DNA from: Tetramitus jugosus | Taxonomy: Eukaryota; Heterolobosea; Eutetramitea; Acrasida; Vahlkampfiidae | Assembly: GCA_937625935.1 (NCBI GenBank) | Contig: OW569348.1 | Location: 434,001-498,000 of the forward strand | DNA length: 64,000 bases | Direction: 5' to 3' | Shown: positions 29,311 through 39,925 of the stretch, in pieces | Numbering within the stretch: the stretch's first letter is position 1 | How the letters are laid out: the number at the start of each line of letters is the position of its first letter | Notes under the pieces: model-generated | The model's database searches: none | What the model was told of the DNA's origin: nothing | What the model saw: the letters and a program-made list of their open reading frames with translations, nothing else | Program-made: the position numbers and the translations under genes

Positions 29311-30660
29311 TTACATTGGTTGGTCATCCGATTCATAGAAGTAATCTTCATTGACAACAGATTCAGTGATTGCATTTCTCTTCTCCTCATCCTGCACATC
29401 ATCATTCGTTGTTGTTTGGCCATCATCACTCCTATCACTAGAGAATGAACTAGAAGTGCTAAGGTCATATGATTCTTCAGCCTCATGTAAAGTCTTTCCA
29501 GTGCCTGTCACCGTGATCCCTATTCCTGAAATATCAAAAGGGTTCACTAGGTAGGAATCTTCTGTAGCTGCTGGGACATTGGTTCTTAGCTCTTGAGGAG
29601 ATGCTTCTTCTGGGCTTTTGATATCTCTTTGCTCCTCTGAACCGGTACTAGTTATGGTATTAATGGACATTTGAGACACGGATGGTGATAATCCATACGA
29701 GGGCTTAAGGAGCGTAGAAGATTGATCAGCATCAATCATCATGAGCAAACTCTCTTGTTGCTTAAGTCTTGACTCTAATGCTGAAATGGATTCCAGGTGT
29801 TGTTTCTCTCTTTCCTCGCCAAATCGCTTGGTTTCCATCAGAGATTGAGATAGTGAATTGAACTTTGAAGTCAATGTGAGTGACAATTGCCCAATGTTCT
29901 GATCCAGAGCATTTACACTCTTTGTCATCTCTGCACGAACCTGAGAGTTCTCCTCGGATAAAGTTCTCTGGATACCTTGCAATTGATTTTGGAGTTCAGT
30001 GGACATTGATTCCACCTGACTATTGATTTTGGTGATGGTTCTCTGTTGCACCAACATTTTCTCTGACAATTCACTGTTCAAGTCTTGTTTCAATCCAAAA
30101 TTTTGGTGTTCCGTCACTTGTGTCATTTGATGAACAATCGAATGATACAATGACTCCTTCAACTTTTCCACTTGTTCATCCACTATTTTTCTGACATCTG
30201 ATTCAACAATGATTGGATTCATGTTGTTACTATCATCTGCATTGCTAATATCTTCATCTGTTGAAATAGATTGAACCCGAAGTGCTTGATTCTTTTGATG
30301 AGGCATGTTCTTGTTGTCGAATGAGACGGATGCATTGGCTGTTGGAGCATAGATGCTGTTTCTACTATATTCATCATCAAACTCGTTTCGTTCCTGTTGG
30401 ATTCGCACGAGCGGCACCGTGTGATACTCCTCTCCACTGTTACTCCTGCTCAACAGTGGATCACTTCCACCATTACCTAGACCTCCATTGGTCAATACAC
30501 TGTTCTCCATCGAACAAGGGACACCCAATTGGTGGTGACCATTCATGACAGATGAAAACAATTTCATTCTATACTTGTACAACCATACCCACGTAGCAAT
30601 GTTGACAACCACTGAAACAGCGGACAGCAGAAAAGCTATCCATGAAATACCTTCACTCAT
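29311..30660 (-). CDS. Single-pass membrane coiled-coil protein, unknown function
   Basis: A 449-residue protein without a recognised family. Residues about 5-27 (ISWIAFLLSAVSVVVNIATWVW) form one hydrophobic span at the very N-terminus, followed by positive charges (KYRMK), so a signal anchor with a cytosolic C-terminal part is likely. Residues about 165-330 are predicted coiled coil (IVDEQVEKLKESLYHSIVHQ, then MVQQRTITKINSQVESMSTE-like heptads). The last 110 residues are acidic, Ser/Thr-rich and disordered. It could be a tether or scaffold on an organelle membrane, but that is a guess. The start is the ATG at 30660. Its promoter region is shared with the divergent BCS1-like gene. Confidence 0.55.
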   Translation of the reverse strand: MSEGISWIAFLLSAVSVVVNIATWVWLYKYRMKLFSSVMNGHHQLGVPCSMENSVLTNGGLGNGGSDPLLSRSNSGEEYHTVPLVRIQQERNEFDDEYSRNSIYAPTANASVSFDNKNMPHQKNQALRVQSISTDEDISNADDSNNMNPIIVESDVRKIVDEQVEKLKESLYHSIVHQMTQVTEHQNFGLKQDLNSELSEKMLVQQRTITKINSQVESMSTELQNQLQGIQRTLSEENSQVRAEMTKSVNALDQNIGQLSLTLTSKFNSLSQSLMETKRFGEEREKQHLESISALESRLKQQESLLMMIDADQSSTLLKPSYGLSPSVSQMSINTITSTGSEEQRDIKSPEEASPQELRTNVPAATEDSYLVNPFDISGIGITVTGTGKTLHEAEESYDLSTSSSFSSDRSDDGQTTTNDDVQDEEKRNAITESVVNEDYFYESDDQPM

Positions 30661-31075
30661 GACTCCCTTGTTGGTGTATATGTGTTGAATGTTGGCTTTT
30701 AGCTGCGGGTTTAGTTGTTGTTTTTTCTTTCAAGGGAGAACTAGCCTGGACGATATCTGTTCATCCATAAAGTTATTTTTGAGCTGGAGTGCCACAGGTT
30801 GAATTTGATTCGGTTGGATCTGGCGAACGCGAATTGCCGTAAAAAAGCTCTCGTGAAGCCTAGCAAGCTACCTAAACTCGTCATCTGCAGATCTTTAGAT
30901 ATCCGCGAATGGACCCAGCTTTAAGAAGTCGCGAATGTTTGTCGCTCTTGTCAATAAAAAGAGCTAGCTTCCCGTAGATACCTTCGGCCTCTCGAGATCA
31001 AGCTCGGATAAACCCCGAAGATTGCCAAAAAAAAGCGCAATTTTTTCACACCAAAGAAAACAACTTGAAAGCACA
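30661..31075. promoter_or_regulatory. Divergent intergenic region (coiled-coil protein / BCS1-like)
   Basis: 415 bp between two divergent starts. The middle (about 30830-30920) is mixed in composition and the last 60 bp before the BCS1 start are A-rich. No gene, tRNA or strong repeat is visible. The regulatory role is by position only. Confidence 0.35.
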
Positions 31076-32659
31076 ATGATGAACAACACGAATCACCACC
31101 CATCACCAACAACCACTACTCAACAAGTAGTGGAAGACACAACAAACAATGAAGGATCTACGAACTCCAACATGCTTTCAACCATTCTATCTCATCTCCC
31201 ACTCAGTCTACCTCAACTGTTGATGGCATTGGGTGGTTTTGGAGTAACGACACTCGTCTACAACACCATCACTTCACTATTCAAGAGAAAAATGATCTCA
31301 CGTGTCTATGTCAGCTCGCGAGACGAAGCTTTTCATTGGTTATTGTTCTGGTTGAGTCAACACGAGTACTCTAAAACAGCCAATCAATTCACAGTGCTCA
31401 CATCCAAGACTCACTTTGATTTTTCGACTCATTTCTTCAATGCGAGTCCAACTGAGAAGGACAAGCACAAGATTCCAGTCAAGTTCATACCGGCACCCGG
31501 TGTTCACTATATTCAATTTGAAGGCAAATGGATATGGGTACAATATCAGAGACATTTTGCATCGGGTGATGCAAATGGTGGTGGTGGTGGAAATAATAGT
31601 AATTCAATGAGTCAGTTTGGTTCCAATAGTGACATTCAGGAGAGTATTTGTGTGAGTACAGTATCACCCAATCCACAATTCCTTCGTCGATTCATCATGT
31701 ACACTCAAGAGCTGTACATTCAGAACAAGCACGGTAAAACATTGGTTTATGTGCCTGATACCTATTGTGATGTGTGGGAACCTAGAATATGCAGACAAAA
31801 GAGAGATCCAAAGACTGTTGTTCTCAAGGGACAAATGTTTGAGAATTTGTTGGATGATGCGAAGCGATTCTTGGGATTGCAGACATGGTATCACGAAAGA
31901 GGTATTCCATTCAGAAGAGGTTACTTGTTGTATGGTCCTCCAGGCACGGGCAAGGTTTGTATACGTTGTAGCATTTGTTTTTTTATATTCTCTCTTGTGC
32001 ATTCTTCGTGTACTGACTCGATGCAACTCACAATGAACACACAAAAGACTTCGTGTGTTACTGCTCTGGCCGGTGCACTTGACATGAATATTTGCATGGT
32101 TCATTTGAGCAACAAGAATCTGAGTGATGACAAGTTGAACAGTTTGTTGTTGAGCACACCGTTCAGTAGTATTATTCTTTTGGAGGATATTGATCACGCA
32201 TTGGAAGCAGCGACTCACAATAAGAATAAGCGAGCAGCATCAGGTGATGATTACGATGACGATGAAGGAACAGTCACTTTGGCTGGTTTGCTCAACTCAT
32301 TGGACGGTGTGATCGCACAGGAGGGAAGACTTGTGTTCATGACCACGAACAATGTATCGAGACTACCACCAGCATTGGTGAGACCTGGAAGAGTAGACAT
32401 GTCCATCTTTGTTGACTATGCGTCGGATGAGCAGATTGAACTCATGTTCCTCAACTTTTATCCCAATGAGAAGGCAATGGCAAAGCTGTTTGTTCGTGAG
32501 TTGCGGTCAAGCAAGGAATTAGCAGATCAAGATGGAGGTACGATCAATGTGACAACAGCCGCCATCCAAGGACATTTTTTGCAGTACAAGGATAATCCTT
32601 CTGGTGCTGTCGAGAATGCCAGAGCTGTACTCAGAGCCGGACAGTTTGACGATCAATAA
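31076..32659 (+). CDS. BCS1L: BCS1-like AAA ATPase, mitochondrial
   Basis: Mitochondrial inner-membrane AAA ATPase that moves the folded Rieske iron-sulfur protein across the membrane for complex III assembly. Two exons: 31076-31954 and 32048-32659. The intron (31955-32047, 93 nt, GTTTGT...AAAAG) is an exact multiple of three and has no stop. Removing it restores the Walker A GPPGTGKTS and gives 496 residues. Seen: N-terminal hydrophobic helix (about 45-65), BCS1-specific N-domain (RVYVSSRDEAFHWLLFWLSQ), Walker B IILLEDIDHA and the sensor/arginine region NVSRLPPALVRPGRVDM. The N-terminus is longer and more Thr/Gln-rich than in human BCS1L (419). I used the first ATG; the open frame upstream lacks one. 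Confidence 0.88.
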   Translation: MMNNTNHHPSPTTTTQQVVEDTTNNEGSTNSNMLSTILSHLPLSLPQLLMALGGFGVTTLVYNTITSLFKRKMISRVYVSSRDEAFHWLLFWLSQHEYSKTANQFTVLTSKTHFDFSTHFFNASPTEKDKHKIPVKFIPAPGVHYIQFEGKWIWVQYQRHFASGDANGGGGGNNSNSMSQFGSNSDIQESICVSTVSPNPQFLRRFIMYTQELYIQNKHGKTLVYVPDTYCDVWEPRICRQKRDPKTVVLKGQMFENLLDDAKRFLGLQTWYHERGIPFRRGYLLYGPPGTGKVCIRCSICFFIFSLVHSSCTDSMQLTMNTQKTSCVTALAGALDMNICMVHLSNKNLSDDKLNSLLLSTPFSSIILLEDIDHALEAATHNKNKRAASGDDYDDDEGTVTLAGLLNSLDGVIAQEGRLVFMTTNNVSRLPPALVRPGRVDMSIFVDYASDEQIELMFLNFYPNEKAMAKLFVRELRSSKELADQDGGTINVTTAAIQGHFLQYKDNPSGAVENARAVLRAGQFDDQ

Positions 32660-33112
32660 AGGTAAACCAGTTGGTGTGGAATCCAAAGACCAAAGATGGT
32701 TGATGACGCAAGTTGCGCATACCGTATTCCATCACCCAGTCAGATATAGCGTCATAAAAGTTGTAACCACAACTCTATCCCCTTTTGCTCACAAATCCAA
32801 GTTACTCCGCTAGTCGGGAAAGACATCTCGACATTTGACATTTTCCACCACAGCAGTCCAACAGGAAGACTGGTACAAAAAATCGCTCGAGCGAGGTGAA
32901 TGGTTCCACAACAATAACAAGCAGCTCACATCAACAATAACCCACAAACACCTCAACACCCAACACCACATACAACAACAAAAAAAATTGACCCCTCTGC
33001 CAATCACGAATAAAAATTACTTATTGAACATTGGGTCAACACAACATAACGACCACAACACCAACAGTCATCACATCATCACCTAATTCATTAAAAAAAA
33101 CAATTAATATCG
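32660..33112. other. 453-bp gap before the RasGEF gene
   Basis: Contains the 3' end of the BCS1-like gene and the promoter and leader of the RasGEF gene. The last 200 bp are very rich in CAA/ACA repeats, as in other leaders here. No gene or structured RNA is evident. Confidence 0.35.
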
Positions 33113-36100
33113 ATGGATCCTCAACAACAAAAATTACAACTCCAAGTGTACTTGTTGCTCGAAACAAAAGCCCGACTGTCCTACAAGTGTCGCATCCTAG
33201 AGGACGAATCACAATTTCTGAGAACATGTCTACAACAGTCCGTTCGCATGCACATGGACGACTGGTGCCGACCATTTGATCGAAGAATGAACAGTTTACT
33301 TCACGAATTCGAGTACATGAAAAATGATGATGCCGTATTCATGGACTCTACCATCTCCAATCGTCAATTACCCTATGGTTATCATTCGATTGAGAAACCG
33401 TTGCAGGACGAAATTCAAAAGTGGAAGAATGAGTTGGCACAGTTACAAGAACGGTATGATGAGTTGATGACACGAGAGTATGCACCACTCAAGAACAGTT
33501 ATGTTGAATTGATGGGAGATTTGGAGTCGAATCAGAGACTGTTGCAAGAACTCAATGTAAAGTATGACTCTGTGGTGAACGAGTGTGACCACTTGAGAAA
33601 AAAGGTTCAAAAATATGAGAAACAACAACAACAGCAACAGCAAAACAGTGAGACGAACAACAAGAAGAATTTGAATGACGAAAATGGTGAAGAAGACGAA
33701 GAAGATGACGATGATGATGATGATGTCGAAGGTGTGAGTGACTCCTCGGATGAAGACAATGATGATGACCGCCATCAACATGAGGATGACGATACGGAGA
33801 GTGAGCTCAAGAGTGATGCGAGTGACAGTCCCAGGTTAACTCCCTCATCTGATCATGCTATTCGCAGAAACAATAGCAGTACGTTGTTCCAGATGGCTAG
33901 AGCGAGATTTGATTCTAATGCGAGTCTAAGCAGCAACAACAATCGTCAGAATGGATCGATTTCTCGCGGTAGTGTCAGTGGTAGACGAAGTACAAACGGA
34001 AGTGAACGAGGACCAGAAAAGATTGATCTCGATGATCATATTGTAACACCAAGGGAAGTCAGAAAACGATTGCCATCGATTCATCATGGATCGCGAAGAG
34101 CAATCAACATTTCTTATCCATTGGCTGTGAATCAAGGCACATCTAGTGGCAATAGTGGTGGTGGATCTCCGAGAACAAATGACCTGAGTCCAAAGGCATC
34201 CAACACTAGCTGTGGTGGTGCATCGAATAGCAAAAAAATTATCACAGGACAGTACTTTATCAAATCTCTGTCTGGAAAGTTACTTGTCGAGTATCCATTC
34301 AATTTCTCGTTTGATCAAGTGTCAAGAAAGGAAGAGAAGACGAATAGTGGATCAGTCAAGGCATCCATTATTATTACGGACAAGTTTTATGAAGAACCAG
34401 TGGATTGTCTCGTTGTCAGTAACACAAAGGACTTGAGTTGTAGCTCTGTTACAGACGCATTCTATGCCAAGCAATTGAATGATTTGTGCAAGAGCTCATC
34501 TGATAACATCTTGTCTCAGTGTCAAGAATACTTGTCACAGCAGCACGGTGATTCTTCACAGAATCAAAAGATGGATCAAGGTGGTGTTTTCTGCGGTCAC
34601 ATCAACAACAGTCAGTATGTTGTTAATGTGTTTGTTGCTGATGAACCATTGAAGGGAATAACTCCATTGGAAGACAGTGCCAATCGTATCAGAATGAACT
34701 GTGATCCAATCTATCGAAGGCTGAACCCTGCTGTGAAGAATGTTTTGCAGTGTGCTGATGGTCTCTCGTGTACAAGTATCGCCTTCTCTCCTATTATTGC
34801 TAGTGATGGATCTTCACAATACAGTGTCTCCAGCAATGATTGGATCACTGGTTATAGGTGCATGTTCCTGAGTATGTGTGAATACTTTGCAGAGAACAAG
34901 ATCTCGACAAATCTCTTGGATATCAGAGTCTGTGTCAATTCTCAATCTGAGGCACAATTGCTGAAGAAGGCGCTCGATATCGATTTCATCTCTTACATCG
35001 AACGATCGAGACTCTCTCATGTCTTTTCTCCAGCGATTCGAAGTCTATCGAGTGGCAAGTCATATGAAGAGCCACCACCAAAGAAGAAGGAGGCACAGGA
35101 GATTGAACCCAAGGACCCCCGATTATACTATGCAACTGACTATGCGACTATTCAATATGAAGAGAAGACTGATGATTCAGAAAATATTGAATTCATGGGA
35201 GATGCCACTGAAAATAACAGTGATGCTGCTGAATCACCAGATATCAAATGTGCCACACTTGACAAGTTGATTGAAAGAGTGACTTATCACAGCACATACG
35301 ATAACTCATATCTCTATGCCTTCCTATTGACATACAGATCGTTCACCACTCCACAAGAATTATTGGAAAAGTTGATTCAACGTTACAATATACCTCCACC
35401 ACATAGAGATTCCATCACTCACAAGGAATTTGGTGAGTGGCAACACGATGTGTTAAATAAGGTGAGACTTCGTGTCAGTCAAGTGATCAAGAAATGGATT
35501 GAGAATCATTATTATGACTTTGAGAATGATAGTGATCTGGTTCAGAAGGTTGTTGATCTGACAAATATGATGAAGGAGACACAAGGTAGTGCCTTTGCGA
35601 CTCAAATTCAAAGAGCTCTACAGAAGCAACAATCGAATGATTCATCAAGAAGCATTGTAGTATTTGACAGGGATGACGCCAGTGTTCCTAAATCTCTGTG
35701 TCCTAAACAATGGGATGGAATCAAAACAGTCGATCTTCTGCAGTGGCCAAGTGGTGAACTAGCAAGACAAATCACACTGCTCGAGTATCAAATGTTCCAC
35801 GGATTGCAACCAAAGGAATGCCTGAATCAAAATTGGAACAAGTCTCACAGAGAAGAAAAAGCTCCAAATATCTTTATGATGATTAATTGGTTCAATACGG
35901 TGAGCAGATGGGTGGCTTCGTGTGTCGTGCAGGAAGACAATCCAAAGAAGCGAAAGTTGGCACTCACTAAAATGATCCACTTGGCTGAGGCGTGCTATGA
36001 ATTGAACAACTTCAATGCCATCTTTGAGATCATTTCTGGTTTGCAGAACGCAGCTGTGCATCGTCTCAAGAAAACTTGGGAAATGATTGGTACTCGTGAG

Positions 36101-36454
36101 CGAAAAGAATACGAGCGCATGCTCGAGCTCGTCTCCCGAAACAACAATTACAGAGCCATCAGAAGAGCAATCCTCGATGTGAAACCACCATGCATCCCAT
36201 ACATTGGTGTCTTCCTGACTGACTTGACATTTATCGAGGACGGCAATCCTGACTTCCTGAACAACAAGATTAACTTTATCAAGAGAAGAAAGTTGGCATT
36301 GTTGATTCGAGACATTCAAACCTATCAGCAAACTCCTTACAAGTTGCATCATCTGCCTCAACTACAAGAGCAATTGAAGGCGATGCAACCTCTGGCAGAA
36401 GATCAATTGTATGACAAATCATTGATCATTGAGCCAAGAAAGAAACAAGCATAA
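33113..36454 (+). CDS. RasGEF protein with N-terminal coiled coil and possible macro-like domain
   Basis: An 1113-residue guanine-nucleotide exchange factor for a Ras-type GTPase. Order: N-terminal helical region and coiled coil (about 1-180), polyQ, a very acidic stretch (about 190-235), a Ser-rich region to about 375, a globular middle domain (about 380-625), a RasGEF N-terminal (REM) domain (about 710-810, LDKLIERVTYHSTYDNSYLYAFLLTYRSF) and the catalytic CDC25-homology domain (about 873-1090, ELARQITLLEYQMFHGLQPKE and CIPYIGVFLTDLTFIEDGNPDF). Both RasGEF parts look intact. The middle domain resembles a macro domain (see findings), but that is uncertain. Naegleria and Dictyostelium have many RasGEFs linked to motility. 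No intron. Confidence 0.88.
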   Translation: MDPQQQKLQLQVYLLLETKARLSYKCRILEDESQFLRTCLQQSVRMHMDDWCRPFDRRMNSLLHEFEYMKNDDAVFMDSTISNRQLPYGYHSIEKPLQDEIQKWKNELAQLQERYDELMTREYAPLKNSYVELMGDLESNQRLLQELNVKYDSVVNECDHLRKKVQKYEKQQQQQQQNSETNNKKNLNDENGEEDEEDDDDDDDVEGVSDSSDEDNDDDRHQHEDDDTESELKSDASDSPRLTPSSDHAIRRNNSSTLFQMARARFDSNASLSSNNNRQNGSISRGSVSGRRSTNGSERGPEKIDLDDHIVTPREVRKRLPSIHHGSRRAINISYPLAVNQGTSSGNSGGGSPRTNDLSPKASNTSCGGASNSKKIITGQYFIKSLSGKLLVEYPFNFSFDQVSRKEEKTNSGSVKASIIITDKFYEEPVDCLVVSNTKDLSCSSVTDAFYAKQLNDLCKSSSDNILSQCQEYLSQQHGDSSQNQKMDQGGVFCGHINNSQYVVNVFVADEPLKGITPLEDSANRIRMNCDPIYRRLNPAVKNVLQCADGLSCTSIAFSPIIASDGSSQYSVSSNDWITGYRCMFLSMCEYFAENKISTNLLDIRVCVNSQSEAQLLKKALDIDFISYIERSRLSHVFSPAIRSLSSGKSYEEPPPKKKEAQEIEPKDPRLYYATDYATIQYEEKTDDSENIEFMGDATENNSDAAESPDIKCATLDKLIERVTYHSTYDNSYLYAFLLTYRSFTTPQELLEKLIQRYNIPPPHRDSITHKEFGEWQHDVLNKVRLRVSQVIKKWIENHYYDFENDSDLVQKVVDLTNMMKETQGSAFATQIQRALQKQQSNDSSRSIVVFDRDDASVPKSLCPKQWDGIKTVDLLQWPSGELARQITLLEYQMFHGLQPKECLNQNWNKSHREEKAPNIFMMINWFNTVSRWVASCVVQEDNPKKRKLALTKMIHLAEACYELNNFNAIFEIISGLQNAAVHRLKKTWEMIGTRERKEYERMLELVSRNNNYRAIRRAILDVKPPCIPYIGVFLTDLTFIEDGNPDFLNNKINFIKRRKLALLIRDIQTYQQTPYKLHHLPQLQEQLKAMQPLAEDQLYDKSLIIEPRKKQA

Positions 36455-36552
36455 AATAAAATTGCTTTCTTAAAACGCATCTTCATTCCTTAAACAGCCG
36501 TAACTTGTGAAGGACGGAAGTAATGGACAACAACTTGTGGCAGTAGAATAGT

Positions 36553-38858
36553 TTATTTGAGCAAGTCATACTTCTCTGTAAATGCCTGAACCTTCTTTGA
36601 ATCACGCAATGTTTTTGTTGCCTGATAGTGCAAGTTCTGAGCCTTCGTTATCTTTCCCTTCCTCTTCATCATCACAATGTAATGAAGCCAGAAATCTTCC
36701 TCATCTTTACCGTGATCAGTGATGGCTCTCGAATAGAGCTTCATCAGCATCTGCTCGCTCTTTTCCTTCTCATTGAACTCTCCCTGGGTATTGTTATCGT
36801 CGTCATCAGAGTCGCTCATCTCTTCGTCCTCATTCTTCTCGTTGGTGTCTTGTTCTTCCTTCTTGTCTTCCGCCTGTTTTGGATTGTACCTGGCTGCAAA
36901 GTAGGCAATAAGCATTCTGTACACCTGAGCTGAATTTGGTGGTAGAGAAAGCAGCATTTGAATCACCAAGTCCAACTTTTCATACTTTTTCTTCAACCGT
37001 ATGGCTTCAGTCTTTCCTTCGAATTGATAAATTTTGCTGTAGAACTTAAAGTACAGCTTCTTCATTTCGTGGCTGTGGGAGCAATATTTGATGGCCTGGA
37101 CAAAATATTGATCAATTTCCTTCATTGTCAAGTGAGAGGCCCAGTTCTTGACATATTGGAGAACGTGCTTCCAGAATTTGACTTGTTGATTGGCTTGATG
37201 CTCAAATTCCTTGGAATCACGAGCGATAATAGGTCCAGTGATAAACTTTGAGATGGCTTGATCAACAACCATCTTCGTTCCCTCTGAAACAATCATATAG
37301 AGTATCCATAAATCAGCATCTTGTGAATACAGCTTGTTACAAGCCTGATCCAAAATATCAATGAGCAGATTTCGTTTCGATGGACAACTCTTCAACAAAT
37401 TGCAATAGTCATAAATCATTTCAGATCCCATCAATCCATTCTTGTTTGCACTTGGATAAATCTCGTTCATCAACTTGCTCCAGAAACTCAAATAATATTC
37501 GCTTAGTGAAGATGATGACGCTGCTCCTTCGTTGCTACTCTCCTCTTCTTCTTCAAGCTTCACTTCAGGGTGAGCCAATTGATAGAAAAAGTGGAAAAGT
37601 TTGAGACACAATCGAGAGTATAGGAGCCACATTTTCCTTGTTGGAATCGCTTCAATCACATTCAACAACGATTCAAGAGTCTTCACTCCAGTTTGATACA
37701 ATGATGCAATCGCTTCATTCATATTCTTCTTCTTCTCATCCTCGTGTTCGTCTTCATTATTGTTCGTCTTTTCCACCAATTTATATGCGGCAATCGCTCT
37801 GTTTAACTCAATGGTAACGCACTCAAAAATGCAGTGTTCATTTTCTCTAAACGATGCAAGAATGTCCTTCAAGATAAAGTTTTGCAAATGATTTGTGTAA
37901 TCTAATTGACTCAGAACATGGAGCATCTTGAACCGTAAATCATAACTATCCTTCAATGTAGTTGCTAAAACCGGAAAAAAAACAATGTAAGAACACACAA
38001 CGATGAGTTGACTTAAAGCAAATAACAACATGAGATATGAAAAAACATACCATTTGTGATTTGCTTGTAAATGAGCATTGGAATAGCATAGAGATCCCAT
38101 TGAGCTCTCTCGTCTTGATACTTTGATGTGAGCTCTGGAGTGACTTCCACTTCAGCACCATCAGAGATCTCTGCTCTGGCCAAGATTGACTCTAGCTTGA
38201 AGAATTCTAACCATAGCTTTTCACTCTCCTTGTTCAATTTGACAGCTCTCTGGAATAAATCTACATGTATTCAATCATAAAAACCATACAATGAGTGTGT
38301 GAGTGATTTGTACATGAATACAACAAAAAATAACAAATTCCTATAAAATGCATATCATCAATCACACATACATCTAGCAGATTCTTCACTTTGATTGACT
38401 TCCAATTGCCACTTGGCTGCCAAAATCCATATATCAGGGCTCATTGGATTCGTTCTGACTGCTCCCTCTAGCGCGTCGCCGACACGAAAATTGTAACGAA
38501 CGGAAAAATCGACAAAAGTTTTCCACATGTACACGTCCTTTGGATCCAATCGAATCGCTCTCTTGAAAATGGACTCTACATGTCTCAGAGCTTCCAAATG
38601 ACGGTCCAACATGCGAACACCGAGCTTTTCCATTCTCGTCTTGACAAGAGTCAATAAATTGAGTTCAAATTGAGCGTATCTAAGATAGAGATCCTTTGTT
38701 CTTTGTGTGGCCAATAATTTATACTCGTAGTCTGTGCGTGTCTTCACAATAGCACTCACTTCGTTGTCTTGAAGCAGATTGAGTACTCTGGTCTCATTGA
38801 GCCAAGCTGTAGTCTTTTCTAGTACTTCTTGTACAATGAAATTTTGATCAGTTTCCAT
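36553..38858 (-). CDS. UTP6: UTP6-like U3 snoRNP (SSU processome) protein
   Basis: HAT-repeat component of the small-subunit processome that helps process 18S pre-rRNA in the nucleolus. Three exons: 38858-38372, 38260-38051 and 37964-36553. Introns are 38371-38261 (111 nt) and 38050-37965 (86 nt), both with GTATGT donors; product 702 residues. The N-terminus matches UTP6: DYEYKLLATQRTKDLYLRYAQFELNLL, then HVESIFKRAIRLDPKDVYMWKTF and DIWILAAKWQLEVNQSEESARYLFQRAV across the first junction. HAT repeats continue to the C-terminus (LYSRAITDHGKDEEDFWLHYI). An acidic low-complexity loop lies near the middle of the last third (EDEEMSDSDDDD). Similar HAT proteins (CLF1, SYF1, CSTF3) fit less well because of the N-terminal match. 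Confidence 0.87.
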
Positions 38859-39074
38859 CTTGTTTGTTGTTGGTGTTGGTGTTCAAGTGACGTGAAGATG
38901 TTTTTGTTTTTGTGTCGTGTGAATTGTTTATTTGCCCGTTTCACTGGAATGATTGAAGCAACACCATAATCGATGAACTTCAATCGCGGGTAATCGGAGT
39001 AAAGTTGATATTCCGCGGCACCAAAAATCATTGTTCAACAAAGCAACAGAGCAAAAACCGATACACAGTTCGAT

Positions 39075-39794
39075 ATGATCAAACAATCGTTTCAAAGACT
39101 GGTATCAACAGCTGGAAGAGCTGGAGCATCATCTCCATCCTCTGCTCTCCTTCGAAACAAAAACAACATGACTCGATTCACCTCACATCCACTCGTTTTC
39201 CATCAACAACAACAAACAAGATCGACCACTGTGCTCTGCGTCAGAAAAAACAATCAAGTATCGCTCGTAGCAGACGGACAAGTCACACAAGGCAACTACG
39301 TTGTCAAATCCAATGCTCACAAACTGAGACTCATCCAAAACAAGGGCAACAATGTTCTCGTTGGTTTCGCAGGCAGCACTGCCGATGCGATCACTCTGTT
39401 TGAGCGACTAGAAGGTAAATTGGACGAATATCCAGGTCAATTATTGAGATCGTGCGTCGAGTTGGCCAAGCTCTGGAGAACAGACAAGTATTTGAGAGCT
39501 CTGGAAGCTGTCATGATTGTCTCTGACTCGAAAACGACTCTGTTGTTGAGTGGAAATGGAGACGTGTTGGAACCTCCTGATGGTATCTTGGGTATTGGAT
39601 CCGGTGGTCAATATGCCATTGCTGCTGCCAAGGCATGCATTGATCAAGGTGATTTGAATGCGAGAGATGTGGCACTTAAATCGATGCGTATCGCAGGTGA
39701 AATGTGCATTTACAGTAACACGAATTTTACTGAATTGTTCTTGGATGGCACTGTTCCAAGCAGTGATAGACCAATGCCTGTTCAAAGTAATTAA
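39075..39794 (+). CDS. hslV: HslV-type threonine protease, mitochondrial
   Basis: Peptidase subunit of the bacterial-type ATP-dependent protease HslVU. The protein is 239 residues: an N-terminal extension of about 50 residues rich in Arg, Ser, Thr and Gln (MIKQSFQRLVSTAGRAGASS) serves as a mitochondrial presequence. The mature protein would begin at the catalytic Thr of RST-TVLCVRKNN, the HslV start motif. The fold is then complete (ADGQVTQGNYVVKSNAHKLR, GFAGSTADAITLFERLE, LSGNGDVLEPPDGILGIGSGG). Family length of the mature part is about 175 and it fits. Mitochondrial HslV of alphaproteobacterial origin is known in several protist groups. The partner HslU is not in this window. The start codon is 216 bp from the divergent UTP6 start. 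Confidence 0.93.
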   Translation: MIKQSFQRLVSTAGRAGASSPSSALLRNKNNMTRFTSHPLVFHQQQQTRSTTVLCVRKNNQVSLVADGQVTQGNYVVKSNAHKLRLIQNKGNNVLVGFAGSTADAITLFERLEGKLDEYPGQLLRSCVELAKLWRTDKYLRALEAVMIVSDSKTTLLLSGNGDVLEPPDGILGIGSGGQYAIAAAKACIDQGDLNARDVALKSMRIAGEMCIYSNTNFTELFLDGTVPSSDRPMPVQSN

Positions 39795-39925
39795 AAAACA
39801 ACCATAACAACCTGACACTTGTCACCTTTTGTTTTTCCTGCATCTTGTTTTTTGCTTTGTGCATTTTCCAAGGTCAAAAACTCAACAAAATATCAAAAAG
39901 CAAACAACAGATAAGAGATCTACAG

